Shown: positions 33,791 through 45,355, numbered from the stretch's first letter. The stretch is DNA of 64,000 bases from Bedellia somnulentella (GCA_963576735.1 OY755173.1:20492873-20556872); one strand, 5' to 3'. Notes: generated by a model not told the origin, from the letters alone. Numbers and translations are program-made.

Positions 33791-34619
33791 CACAATTTTT
33801 CGCGGTTTACTGAAAAAATATTATATCTAGGCACTATTCAAAAACAGTTATGAAAACTAGTATGATAAATGCCTTTGTTAAAAGTAGAAAACTGTAAAAT
33901 TTCCAGTAATTAAGCAAGATAAAGCAACCACCGATAACTTGAAAAAAATGTCCAGGACCCAAAAATTTGAATACTTACGTTTTTAACGGGAAAACGCAGC
34001 GATCTTGTACACGTCCGATCTGATTGCGCTTACGCACGTCACTAAATCTTAGCAAATTTGCGGGAGGGGAGGCCATAGGACTTGTTTATACAAGATTGGA
34101 GAGACTTAAATTTTACCCACCGATTTGCTACATTATTCCAAGACAAGTATGTTTGTGCCACTCAGTAAAAAATATCGCTAGTTATAAAGTAAAATCTATC
34201 ATTTACTAATAAAATGATTTATACGCTATCGATTAGAATAATTTTTAAGCTACATTTAACATTATTGGTGGTCTTACAAGCACATTTGTCTGTAAAAAAA
34301 GTAGGGGGACAGCACCGATGTGAGAAAAAACTGGGTTTAGGTCTTAATTTCTACCTAAAGACATAGACTTAGCCAAATAATCTTTTTGCCCCAGTCAGGT
34401 AACTACCTACCCTATACGTTGATAAATAATTGAAAACGGTATTATCTTTTTGAAATATGAATTTCAACGAGGACAAAAAAAATCATCACTTGGGAAATTC
34501 ACCCATATACTCATGTATGATTGAAAGATGAATTTCATCTATTCCTTTTTGCAGTGGTTCAGTCAATCGCATAAAGTTGCAAATTTCTAGATACACAAAT
34601 GTAAAAAATCTGTATACTA

Positions 34620-35665
34620 TATTTCAATCCCTTAGGGGGTGAGTTCCAAAAAACCTTTTTAATTGTTCATAAGCATCATGAAACAAACAATTTTGTACCA
34701 AGTTACAATGTTCAATAATGGGAATATCTTTAGTAAGTATGGATATATAGCAGTTTGGCGTTGCGGTGTTGGTCCGGTGCTGCCCCCTGCACTGACCGTT
34801 GGTGATGAGTGAGAGATTGCAGCCAATCAGTCATAGATGGCGGTACTAAATTAAAATTGAGATATGTGCTATTATTTACAAACTATGCATTTAACTCAAA
34901 CAAGATAATTATTTATGCGTAAGTATAGCATAATATATCTATCGGAATATTAAATTAAAATAGGTAAAAAAAATAAAGTTATAAACATATTCTAAGACCT
35001 ACCAAATGAATACGCAAAATTCATACAATATACTTTCAATTATCTTTATTCTATATATTCGCACAGTTACATGTGAAAAAGAAGGAATAGTGCTTCCTAT
35101 TATTCTAAGCTAACGCAAATCAAAAAATCGCAAATAGATTTTGATCCCCGAGATTCGAATCTGGGTCTCTCGTTCGATTAGCTTTATCCAAACGATATAC
35201 CGCTACGCCACGTAGAAGTTAGTGTTGATTTCAATTTTTTGATAAGATATATATCTTGCAGTCATACTATTGACAAACATTTAAATGGACATTTATTTTG
35301 ACGAAAATGGATGAAACCCAAATTTTTCCAAAAAGACGAAATGAAAAAATGAACCGTGTAATTATGGGGAGCCATATAAAAGTTATGGTTTTTTATGCCC
35401 CTGTGGGAACCCTTTCGAAATCCGGGATATCCTATATGTTGGCTAGGTGTATAAGCTACATTCATATCAAATTTGATCAAGATCCGTCCGGTAGAATTAA
35501 CATGATGACTGGATATACAGACTGAAAGACAGGCAGACAGACTGTTTTTTCCAAAAGCGCAAATTTTATTTCAGTATCGAAAATTAAACATATTCCATCG
35601 GTTTTTACTTTTTTTTCCTCAATGTACAGTTTTGACCTCGGTACAGTCTTATTATAGTATAGACA
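34620..35665 (+). repeat. Dispersed lepidopteran element, family C copy 3
   Basis: It shares TTAGGGGGTGAGTTCCAAAA, GGTGCTGCCCCCTGCACTG and TGACCGTTGGTGAT with 19.3-19.6 kb. It also has the tRNA-like module at 35,140-35,220 (antisense GGCGTAGCGGTATATCG and GATTCGAATCTCGGGG). It ends with a short GACA-type run and CTTATTATAGTATAGAC. No credible protein. Confidence 0.55.
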
Positions 35666-35689
35666 ACATCTTCACTTAACCTCAACGGT

Positions 35690-35755
35690 GTTCTTATTTG
35701 ATAGGGGTCAGTCTCTCCTATCACCGTTTTGTATGAATACTCTGTCAAATGACAA
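35690..35755 (-). repeat. SINE family B scrap
   Basis: CCTATCACCGTTTTGTATGA and ATACTCTGTCAAATGAC match the central part of family B. Confidence 0.5.
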
Positions 35756-35839
35756 AGCGAAAGGTAGATATAGGCCAAATAAGTTTTTCAACTCCAACTT
35801 CTGTGGTTTATGAATGGTATTATAGTTTGACTAACTTCT

Positions 35840-36177
35840 CAATTCAAATGTTCGCGCCATATATCCCCGAAGTAGTTGGCAGACTTACTAATACTTCTGA
35901 ACATAACGTGACATTGTCACCTAGTGTTAAGAGTACTTATGCTCGGACAGTGTGCTCACGTGATAGGGTGCAGGACTATCGCCGTTTTGTACGAATACAC
36001 TGTCAAAACATGACAAGGTACAACCCCTCATAATGTTCCCTCACCGCTAACAACAATGATAAATAAATCACACATATAACTTTAGAAAAGACAAATTTGT
36101 GTTAGCCCGAACCAGGATTTAAACCCTCATCGTCTGAAAGTTAAGCGGTGTTCTTCCCACTGAGCTATCACGGTTCA
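35840..36177 (-). repeat. SINE family B, old near-complete copy
   Basis: From TCAAATGTTCGCGCC through CACGTGATAGGGTGCAGG to the antisense tRNA-like head (CCACTGAGCTATCACGG). Substitutions are frequent, so it is older than the 52-54-kb copies. Here the head reads GATAGCTCAGTGGG, a good A box. Confidence 0.8.
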
Positions 36178-36417
36178 TTTGAAGTTTTACATAATTAGGT
36201 CAATTAGAAGATATCGCGCGAGTTGTGACTATACTAGGTTGGAATCAAACCTGAGCTCTCTAGATCGTAAAAACCTTACTCCCAAATTGCAAGACTACAA
36301 ATGTAGGTATACATATATAATATTTGATTATCTGTTTCATCATTATCAAAATACGTTTAACTAAAGATTTAGGAATAGTGTATAAAACAAAACAGCTTTC
36401 AAAGAAACTTAATGTAA

Positions 36418-36650
36418 CTATCCCTTTCTACCCTCAGGTGTCGTAAGAGGCGACTAAGAGAAGCGAAGCTAAAGAAGGTGAGAAGCTTTTTTAGTGGTTT
36501 TTTGGCGATGAGGTTGGAGACCCATCACCAACGATACTTTATTTCTACCATCTTCTCCTCTATCAACTTCCAAATCTGGCTTAAGAGTTTCTAGCTATGA
36601 AGCTTTTTTAGGATTTATTTCCGTAAGTTTATGTATGTATGTGAATGTAA
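36418..36650 (+). repeat. SINE family A, diverged
   Basis: TCGTAAGAGGCGACTAAGAG, GGTTGGAGACCCATCACC and a TATGTATGTATG tail are kept, with an insertion of about 20 bases after CGACTAAG. Confidence 0.78.
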
Positions 36651-36674
36651 ACTTGATCATATATTGTAGTCTAA

Positions 36675-36812
36675 CGACCGATTTCTGAATTGAATACTCC
36701 AGCTGAGAACAACTTAAGTATCGTTCTATCGCATTGAAATCTTAACAACTGAATGAGACAAAACGATACTTAAGTCGTTCTCAGCTTGAATACTCAATTC
36801 AGAAATTGGGCG
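36675..36812. mobile_element. Foldback MITE, PIF/Harbinger-like
   Basis: The two halves are inverted copies over about 58 bases: GATTTCTGAATTGAATACTC with CAGCTGAGAACAACTTAAG, against its imperfect reverse complement. TAA flanks each side (36,672-36,674 and 36,813-36,815), a 3-bp duplication typical of PIF/Harbinger. It is only 138 bp and has no coding capacity. Confidence 0.65.
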
Positions 36813-36899
36813 TAAGTTTACTTTCAATGCGGAAGATGTGTAGATATGAGAAAAACCTTTATCAAGCTCAACAAAACATATATTTTGTTATTATTTTTA

Positions 36900-37990
36900 C
36901 CCTTAAGCTAAGCCCTTAAATAGTAATATAACATTTCATCGCTGTCATAAGCCGTGTTTCACTATGATGTACAGTCAAAACAAATATTGCCATAATCCAA
37001 TAACCCGGAGGCGTAATCAAATCCGAACCACAAGACCACGTGACCATAATAATGGCGCAACGGCTATCAAGACGTGTCCGTCTGTATGTCGCCTTATTTA
37101 TATACATATAGTGGTCGCGGTAAGTGGCCGCGTTTCGATACGGTTATGTCATTTGGTTTATTGTACACTGACTGCTTTGGTTGAGGATGTGCACATGATA
37201 TACTTAAATGAAAAGCAGTAAATAGAACATAAATATTAAATTTTAATAGTCTTCTTAGTAAATTCGGTAAATTAATAGCTTCGGGATGGGAAAATGTATT
37301 TTTAAATTTTAATTAATCTGAAATAAGCATCAGCACAGCAGAATCGCAACTCACAAACAGTTTACGGAATGCAATAATATGACTTATTATGACTGTCGTA
37401 GTTTTGACATAAATGAGCAGGATCTTGTGTGTATTAATTTGAATCTTTATTTATTTATGTAAAGGGGTTGGCAGGCAAAAACATCTTTTGATTCTACAGA
37501 ACTGAATGAACTAAAGCGTTTATAGCGATATAAAGTTAAAATAAAACATTCATAAATCAAAAATTTTAAATAAGTAACCCATTGTTTGCCATATTGTAAC
37601 CACATAGCTATTGCATTACAATACAATAATCCCTAGCTTCATTTTTATTTATTACAGTGTAATAAAAAACATTTTAACATCATTTTAGTTAAATATAATC
37701 TATAAGCTGAGTGGTGATTGTCATATGTGTCAAATAAAGGTATGAGTCGTACGCGCAGGCTTTGTTAACTGTTTTTAATGTGTTCCACTTACACGGCGAT
37801 GTAGGCTGATTTGCGAGCGAGGCTCTTACACTTTTGGTGATTAAACTGATGTTAGGCCATGGCTCTGATTGAGACATAATTGCGTGTATAAGTTGACGGA
37901 TTTAGCTATGGTTAAGCTAACTGCTTGTTTTACTGAGGTGTTTAACTTTAGCCTTATTTAGAATTTAGTGGTAAATAAATCATTAGGGTA
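36900..37990. other. Unique-looking spacer with two compositionally distinct islands
   Basis: Islands at 36,960-37,200 (contains CCACGTGA) and 37,690-37,880 have higher GC and sequence complexity than the surroundings and match no repeat here. Each holds a 60-85-codon ORF (plus and minus strand respectively) that I do not recognise. They could be regulatory sequence or exons of an unseen gene. Confidence 0.3.
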
Positions 37991-39267
37991 ATCGTAACTT
38001 TTATATATTTAATAATAATAATAATATTACCGAACTCGAACAATTGCGACGCGAGGCTGTTCCCCCGCTAGACGAAGAGCCACCTTTGCAGGTTCTCCCT
38101 CCAGTCCCTGAACGGGAAGTACGGAGGGAGCCAATTGCTAAACTGCCGGATGTGGGTGGTGCGGAAAGCGATTGGGGAACAGTCTCCCTGGATTTGGATT
38201 TGGTGAGGAGCGCACTCGAAGAGACGATCCTGGAATATCGCCAAGTGCCTCTCGAAAGGAGGCCAAGGCTGCCCCGAGTTCCTCTCAGCATCAAGGTTCG
38301 GGATGTCGTTGAGGCCGTCAATAACATGCTGCCCTCATTTTTAGAGAGCAGCATGGACCTTTGGGATACGGATTCAATTCTCTTTGGCGCCGCAATGACA
38401 GTTTGTCAATTTGTCGGCGTCAGGATGCCACCAACAAGAGCTGGTGGCTCCCGCCAGGCTGGCAGTACTAGTCCCAGGACTAGAACTAGACCAGCCTGGA
38501 TGAGGCGGATTGAAAGCCGTATCACAAGGGCCAGGGTCCTCATCGGCAAACTGACCAGCTTCAGATCAGGCAACAATAGGCCGAGGGTGGTGCGCTTCGT
38601 CAGGGAGGCATTCCCTGGTGAGAATGTCTTTGACAACTCGCCGGAGTTTGCCTGTAGACTGGTGGAGCGCATCGATGATCTGAAGCAGAAGATCGCTGCT
38701 TGGGGTAAGCGAATTAGGCGATATTCTGAAAGGGTAAAGAGGTACCAACAGAATCGTCTCTTCATGAGTGACCAGAAGAAGTTCTACAGAACTTTGGAGC
38801 GTCCCGATGTGGTTTCGACAGGTCAGCGACCGGAAAAAGCCGAAGTAGTTGCCTTTTGGCGTGGGCTTTGGTCGCTGCCTGTCGATCACGAAGAGGGCCG
38901 ATGGTTCGAGGCGGTCGAGGGAGCGTGCGAGCCCATAGCGCCCATGAACCCCGTCAACATATCCGAGGAGGATGTGGTGGCTGCGATCCGTAAGGCTCCG
39001 AACTGGAAAAGTCCGGGGCCGGACGGATTGCACCATTACTGGTTGAAGGGGTTCACGCGCTGTCACGCTACTCTCGCCCGTCAGTTCCAAAGCGCCCTCG
39101 AGAGTGGGACGCTCCCGAACTTCTTAACTACTGGGGTCACTCATTTAGCTCCAAAGAGCGATGCTACCGCGGATCCATCACAATACCGCCCCATTACTTG
39201 TCTTCGTACAATTTACAAGACCTTGACATCCGTTCTGAGCTCCAAGATTACTCAACACATTGTTGAG

Positions 39268-40642
39268 GTTCTCAAAAGGTTGATACAGCGTGTACAAAAC
39301 GCATGTGCACGTTTTTGTTTTCATATCCCACCTCGTTCCCATGTCAGTCCATACTTGAATGACGCAGATTTACTAAATATAGCATCGCGTAGAACATTGC
39401 ACCTTGGTTTGCTTTTGTTTGGTATTATAAATAATGAAAAGCCTTCCTATCTCTACGAAAAGCTAAAATGGTCCAATCAGTTGCGACATTTCAAGACAAG
39501 AACACTGTTGCCTACCCATCGTACTGCAGCTTTTCGGGGTAGTTTTAAATTTGCGGCATCCAAGTGCTGGAATGACCTTCCCCCTCCTATTAAATCTGCA
39601 GCTGGTAAATCATCTTTTAAGCGTATGCTTAAGAGATATTTATTAACGCTGCAGAAGAACCCCTCCCCTTCCATCCAGCACACTCTTTTGTAAGTAAATT
39701 TATGTTTCTCGTGCTATATTTTATGTAAGTTATATTTGTAAAATATATAAATGTGTTTATTATTTATTGGTTTCGCGCATAATATAATAATATAATTGAA
39801 GGATAGCAGGCTGTTGTGCGCCTGCTGCTCGATCACGAAGTTGACCCACGTTGTAGGGGCCTCTTGAAGGTTGGTGATGCAGATGGTTGCAGAAGTAAAA
39901 GGCAGATTTGCTGCGACTAGGGTTTATTGTGAAACTGTTACAATTAGCTTAGTATTTAATTGAACAATCTAAATGACTTCGCGTCTTCTGTGTCTTCTTG
40001 TGGTAGATAAGATAAAAAAGAGGCTGAATAGTGCCTGAAGCGGCGTATTTATACATTAATGAATGACAGCTAATACGTTGTTGTTTCATGGCTCTTGAAG
40101 TGACGCGCCTCTGGCTTCTCCCATGTTTTCAGCCAGTGTCAGCGTGCTTCTGTTGAAACGCTTCAACAATAATGTAATATGATTATCCCGGAGAGAGTAT
40201 AATATATATGATATCAATTAGTGTATTATATGCATTATGCAGGATATTTGTGTATGTGTGTTATATCGATATCATATTTTTATCTAGTAATATGTATATA
40301 TATAATTATATATATAGTATAGTAACACATTATTGTTTTATTAAGATAGTCCGTGGCGTGACACATTATGGTTCTGGCTGAAAACCAGTTTTAAAGGCAT
40401 ATGCCTTTAAATAATGCTGAGCCAGAAGCCAATTCTTTGCCTTTGTGTGCTTTTATTCCTTTTAGTATTTTTAATTTTGTTTCTGTTTTTTTTTTATTTT
40501 TTTATGTTGTTATTTGTTTTCGATTATTTTACCACGTACTTTTGATATGGCGATAAAAAATTGTGAATTATTTGTATTTTGTCACAGTTGTGCCCTTAGG
40601 CAATGAATAAATATTATCTTTCTTTCTTTCTTTTCTTTCTAT
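39268..40642 (+). mobile_element. LINE 3' fragment inserted in the Dong ORF
   Basis: The Dong frame is abruptly followed by another RT C terminus: LIQRVQNACARFCFHI, HVSPYL, LPTHRTAAFRGSFKFAASKC and WNDLPPPIKSAAG, with a stop at 39,691. This fits the jockey/CR1 superfamily. Its 3' UTR holds an 11+11-bp palindrome (40,390-40,411), AATAAA near 40,604 and a (TTTC)n tail at 40,617-40,640. No clear target duplication was found. Confidence 0.8.
39797..40168 (+). repeat. Possible solo LTR inside the inserted LINE
   Basis: A 372-bp block interrupts the LINE 3' UTR. It starts TGAAGG, ends CTTCAACA and is flanked on both sides by ATAAT (39,792-39,796 and 40,169-40,173). TG...CA ends with a 5-bp duplication suggest an LTR. 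It holds GCGGCGTATTTATACA as a TATA-like site. AT-rich flanks make a chance duplication possible. Confidence 0.4.
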
Positions 40643-42550
40643 AACAATGTGATCTCTGGAGCTCAGAACGGATGTAGGGGCGGTAGTCGCGGTAGCAAGG
40701 AGCTGCTCCTCATCGATGCGGTCGTAGGCCAACTGGTCAAACGCAACCGTCGGAACTTCTCCGCTGGCTGGATAGACTACAGGAAGGCGTTCGATTCGGT
40801 ACCTCATTCATGGCTCATGAGGGTCCTCGAGCTGTACAAAATTGAAAGTACAGTTCGACACTTCCTCGGGCAGTGTATGGGGTGCTGGAGAACGATCCTG
40901 AGTTTAGACGGTCAGCGGATGACGGACGCGGATGACCAAATTGATATAAGGCGAGGGATTTTCCAGGGCGATTGCCTGAGTCCAGTTTGGTTTTGCTTGG
41001 CCCTGAATCCTCTAAGTACACTCTTGGAGAATTCAGGGACAGGCTTTCAGTTTCGGAGAGGCGGACCACGCTTGCCTCAGCTCCTTTACATGGATGACCT
41101 GAAGCTTTACGCCCCCACGGCTGACAGATTGGCGGAGCTACTGACGATCACTAACGATTTCAGTGGTTCCATCAAGATGGAGCTCGGGGTCGATAAGTGT
41201 GCGGTCATTCATGTCGAGAAGGGGCATGTCGTGCACTCTGATGGTGTCGATGTCTCCGAGGCTGAAACATACCGGTATCTGGGCATGTCACAAACCATCG
41301 GTGTGAAGGTGGCAGGGTGGAAACAGGGTGTTTGCGAGGAGTTTTATGAACGCCTGAAAAGTGTGCTTAATAGCTACTTGTCAGGCGTTAATAAGATCCG
41401 AGCCATTAACTCCTGGGTCATGCCTGTACTGATGTACACGTTTGGCGTGCTCAGATGGACTCAGTCCGAACTAGACGCTCTGAACAGACGAGTCCGCACG
41501 ACGATGACCTCTCATCGAATGCATCATCCGAGATCGTCGGTTATGAGATTGTATATCCCGCGGAAGTGTGGTGGTCGAGGCCTCTTGAGTGCCAAAACCA
41601 TCCACAACCGCGAGGTATGCAACCTCAGAAACTATTTTTTGACGATGACGGATGATAGTATTCGGGGAGAGGTGGTCGCTAGTGATAAAGGACTGACTCC
41701 CTTATCGTTGGTCTCACAGGATTGGCGAACCCCGGAGGTACTTAGCACCTCTGATCGGGAGTCCGTATGGAAAGAGAAGGAGCTGCACAAGAGGTTTTAC
41801 AAGGTACTTCACGAACCTTTCGTGGACCGTAAAGCCTCCCTGCATTGGCTGCGTTTCGGGGACCTCTTTGGGGAAACCGAAGGTTTTGTCTGTGCAATAA
41901 AAGACCAGGTTATCAAGACGCGGAACTATCGGAAATACGTCCTAAAGCACGGTACCACAGACATCTGTCGAGCATGTGGCCGTCCCGGAGAGTCACTTAG
42001 GCATGTTATTTCCGGTTGTTCGGCTCTTGCTAACACTGAGTACTTGCACAGACACAACCAAGCAGCCAAAATCCTGCATCAGGAGCTCGCTCTAAAATAC
42101 GGACTCTTGCAACAGAGGCTGCCGTATTACAAGTATCTGCCGGAGCCAATCCTAGAAAACGACCGTGCCAAAATCTATTGGGACCGATCCGTTATCACGG
42201 ACAGGACTATTCTAGCGAATAAGCCTGATATCGTGGTATGGGATCGGTCGCAGTCGAGGGTATTTCTAGTGGATGTCACTATCCCTCATGACGAGGGTCT
42301 CATGAAAGCCGACACCGAGAAGCGTCGGAAATATCTCGATCTGGCTCACGAGATCACCGACATGTGGGGTGTGACTTCGACAGAAATAATCCCAATTGTT
42401 TTGTCCGCGAACGGGTTAATTCCAACCAGCCTCGCGACCAACTTGAGGCGGTTGGATTTCTGTGGCGTGTCGGTTCCAGCACAGATGCAGAAAGCGGTGC
42501 TGCTCGATACGGCTCGGATCGTCCGTCGGTTCTTGAACCTGACTCCCTGA

Positions 42551-42632
42551 CCCCGACCGACTGTGCTCTTGTCGGGGAGTACCGCCTCTCCCATTTAAAA
42601 TTCTAATTTTCTGTTTCGGCCATGGGAGAGGC
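42551..42632 (+). other. Two stem-loops in the Dong 3' UTR
   Basis: CCCCGAC (42,551-42,557) pairs with GTCGGGG (42,571-42,577). GCCTCTCCCAT (42,584-42,594) pairs with ATGGGAGAGGC (42,622-42,632). Both are perfect and directly follow the stop codon. Such 3' UTR structures could be what the element's RT recognises; that role is inferred. Confidence 0.6.
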
Positions 42633-42655
42633 GAGAAGCTAAAAGTGTTCCCGAA

Positions 42656-42800
42656 ATAATAATAAAAACTCTTTATTGCACATCACAAAAAAACAACAAA
42701 GATCGGTACAAAAGCCAAAGTACAACTGGCGGTCTTATCACTAAGAGCGATCTCTTCCAGACAACCCATGAATGGAAAGATTTGCTGGATTAAAAACATG
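42656..42800 (-). mobile_element. LINE 3' end whose tail hosts the Dong element
   Basis: In antisense: GAAGAGATCGCTCTTAGTGA, TGTGCAATAAAGAG and a (TTA)n tail, a common lepidopteran LINE 3' terminus. The other half of its TAA tail is at 38,011, beyond Dong. Confidence 0.6.
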
Positions 42801-43924
42801 TTCGGTAGATGTCCAATAAATGTCCAATATTTATTTTTTGTTTAACTTTAAGTCAGGTAGATAAAATCTTGTGTTCAATCAGGATACGACACTGTTACCT
42901 CATTTATAAGACTCATTGTAATAAATTGCATATTTTGGTAAAGATACAAAAGAACGGAATCAATGCAATAGAGATGAGGTATCCTAAAAAACATTTATAA
43001 TGGTTATTTTATATAGTACCAAATTGTACTTTTATGTGGTTTGAGTACATACAGAGGCTTATCCTCTGAGGTACATAAAAACGAATGAATATGAAGTACA
43101 ATCGTTTTTGTAAAATACAATTATGGAATGGAAAATGTATGCATTCTAAAGAGATAATACTTTTGGATACAAATACAATTAGTAGTTTTCTTGCCAAACG
43201 TGCCAAAAATCATTAGATGATAAAATCATATAAATTGTTGGGTCTTTCAATCATAAACCCAAGCAGTTTTCACAAGCTAAATGATCATTTGAACGCAAAC
43301 ATAGTGAAGTCTTGTGGATACCCTACGAGTCAGATACATGATTTCTAGAATCTAAAATATGAGTTTATTAGAAAAATATTACAACGGAAAAGTTGTTTCT
43401 GATTTCCACATATCATGGAAAAATATGAATGTTGATAAAATACAAATAAATAAATATAACAAACACAGGGGGTTTTAATTGCAATCGTGACAAAAAAGCC
43501 AATAAAACGATTCCAATAATCATCCATCTAGTCTGAACCGCTTCCAAGCGGTGAAAAGCGGTAAAATCCGGTTATTTCCGGTAAGATATGGGCCGATCAC
43601 ATGCGTGTAAACACGCTCCCGAAATTCACATACAAAGTTATGGAATTACTCATAAAATGCGCTCGTGACTAAAATGTCGAACTGCTATAGTCTGGCTGCG
43701 TCTGTATTCTCTGCTTTTGATATTTTAAATCACATTTTGAGCATCGCTAAATGGTATTGTATGGTTGATCCTTGAGCTATGAATAGCATTGATAGCTTAG
43801 AAATAACTATTACATTTTCAGTGGTGAAGAGGATGTTTTATTTTATCTATTCGACAATAACTTTTTGATATTTAATTCGTAGCCGGATGTAAATGTTAAG
43901 TTATATTTCGAAAATGTTTGCATA
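42801..43924. other. No supportable feature
   Basis: AT-rich spacer. A patch at 43,535-43,600 has repeated GCGGT and CCGGT words but no clear structure. Confidence 0.35.
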
Positions 43925-44215
43925 GAGGGTATTGGGGCTTTTTATTGGATTTTTGGGCGATGCGGTTGGAGACCCATCACCAACAACCTTTATTTTTACT
44001 ATCTTTTCCCCACTCAAATTTCCAAAAGTGGCTGAGGAATTTCCAATTTCTCAGCTCTGGCTACCCCTTTTAGGGATTTATAGCCGTGAGTATATGTATG
44101 TATGTATGTTTTCCTTACTCAAATTTTCAAAAGTGGCTGAGGAATTTCTAATTCTTTAGCTCTGGCTACCCCTTCCTGGGATTTATAGCCGTGAGTATAT
44201 GTATGTATGTTTGTT
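43925..44215 (+). repeat. SINE family A with duplicated 3' end
   Basis: A 5'-truncated copy (from GGGTATTGGGGCTTTT) ends in a TATG tail at 44,110. A second 3' end of about 100 bases (TCAAAAGTGGCTGAGG to ATGTATGTATG) follows directly. Confidence 0.85.
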
Positions 44216-44878
44216 ATGTTTACGGAAACTGAGAAATTATAGCTACAAGGTTTCGGGTTTGCTTTTATTAATTACTCTTGTTATGCATTTTTTAAATCTT
44301 TGATCTTCTGCAATCAACACCATCTCATTCATCAAAGTTTGATATTATTAGTATAGAAGTTACGGTTGAACAGATCAGATTAATTAATTAATACATGTAA
44401 ATTATGTCAAACTAATAACCCTCCTCTTTGCTTCGCCTTACTTTGAGTAGTAAAAATAAAAATTGTAATTATTAAATCCAAACCATAAGTTAAGTTCATA
44501 ACAGCCCTTATAATGTCGGAAAAAATACTAGAAAGTGATACCCAATAGTAACTGTTTTAAGATAAATAATTTTGAAATACCGTCAAATATTTTAATCATT
44601 AATGTAGTTTATATAATATAGATAGTGGAAATATGTCAAACGGTTACATAAAGATCAAAATTATTACTTTGAAGGGTATTCTCAAAATTGTATCTATTTG
44701 TTATTGTGTTAAGTTGTCTCAATGTGTAAATTTAATCAAATAATTAATTTCGAATTTGAATTATGAACTTAAAGAACGAATAAGTAGAAAAAATATATTT
44801 AGAAACAATTTTATTAAATCATTTAACAGGCTTATTGTAAATACCATACAAGTCATTTTATTTATTCATTTATCAATA

Positions 44879-45085
44879 ATACATACATATATTCACGGCT
44901 ATGAATTCCTAAAAGGGATAGCCAGAACTTCATAATAAGAAATTCCTTAGACACTTTTGGAAATTGAGTGGGAAAAAGATTGTAAAATAAAGGTTTTTGG
45001 TGATGGGTCTTTTCGGATTCTGAAGCTCTGGCTTCCCCTTTCAGGGATTAATAGCCGTGAGCATATGTATGTATGTATGTTATAT
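44879..45085. repeat. SINE family A inverted pair
   Basis: A minus-strand 3' half (44,879-45,010) is joined at GGGTCT to a plus-strand 3' end (45,010-45,080) that runs out in ATGTATGTATGTATG. Both outer ends are TATG tails, so the pair forms a partial foldback. Confidence 0.75.
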
Positions 45086-45239
45086 ACTGACTTCAAAACT
45101 ACTTACTTGCAAAACTATGGTTTGACGGCAGTAGTAGTCTCTTTATAGTTATTTTAATATATGTACACAATTAAGAGTATACGGAATACTGATAGATTTG
45201 ATAAAAACAATTCTTATCCAACCATTAGGGAACCTGACA

Positions 45240-45355
45240 ATTCTTTCCTTTCCTTTTCGACCTACTTCATAAAAAGGAGGTACTCAATTTCGATCGTATT
45301 ATTTCGTTTTTTTTTTATGTTTGCAAGGCAATTATACTCCGTCAATGGTCAATCA
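45240..45355 (+). repeat. Scrap of a common lepidopteran repeat
   Basis: AAAAAGGAGGTACTCAATTTCG followed by a T run and ATACTCCGTCAATGG resembles a widespread 'aaggaggttctcaattcg' repeat. A weaker relative is at 16,940-16,975. Confidence 0.35.

Larger units (their letters stand above)
38029..42550 (+). pseudogene. R4/Dong RT-endonuclease ORF, split by an inserted LINE
   Basis: Part 1 (38,029-39,267) is open from the TAA junction and has no ATG start; it contains KAPNWKSPGPDGLHHYWL and YRPITCLRTIYK. After the insertion the same frame resumes at 40,643 (NNVISGAQNGC). Counting the GTG at 40,649 as residue 1, the motifs are SAGWIDYRKAFDSVPHSW (38-55), FQGDCLSPVWF, YMDD (147-150), CX2CX8HX4C (Cys440 to Cys457) and the endonuclease KPD at 525-527 with Asp542 (PDX14D). 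Known for the clade: one protein nicks DNA with the C-terminal PD-D/ExK-like endonuclease and primes cDNA there. Apart from the insertion and missing N-terminal sequence, the ~1,048 codons show no stop or frameshift. Confidence 0.85.
38026..42655 (+). mobile_element. R4/Dong-type non-LTR retrotransposon in a TAA repeat
   Basis: The element lies between (AAT)n tracts at 38,011-38,025 and 42,655-42,666. This is the TAA-repeat target known for Dong of Bombyx mori, an R4-clade element with a restriction-like endonuclease. The left edge opens inside the reading frame, so it may be 5'-truncated. Without the insertion at 39,268-40,642 the element is about 3.25 kb. Its 3' UTR carries two stem-loops. 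Confidence 0.85.

Noticed and set aside
38001..39090. Minus-strand ORFs over the Dong element
   Set aside because: Shadows of the R4/Dong coding strand; no protein motifs.
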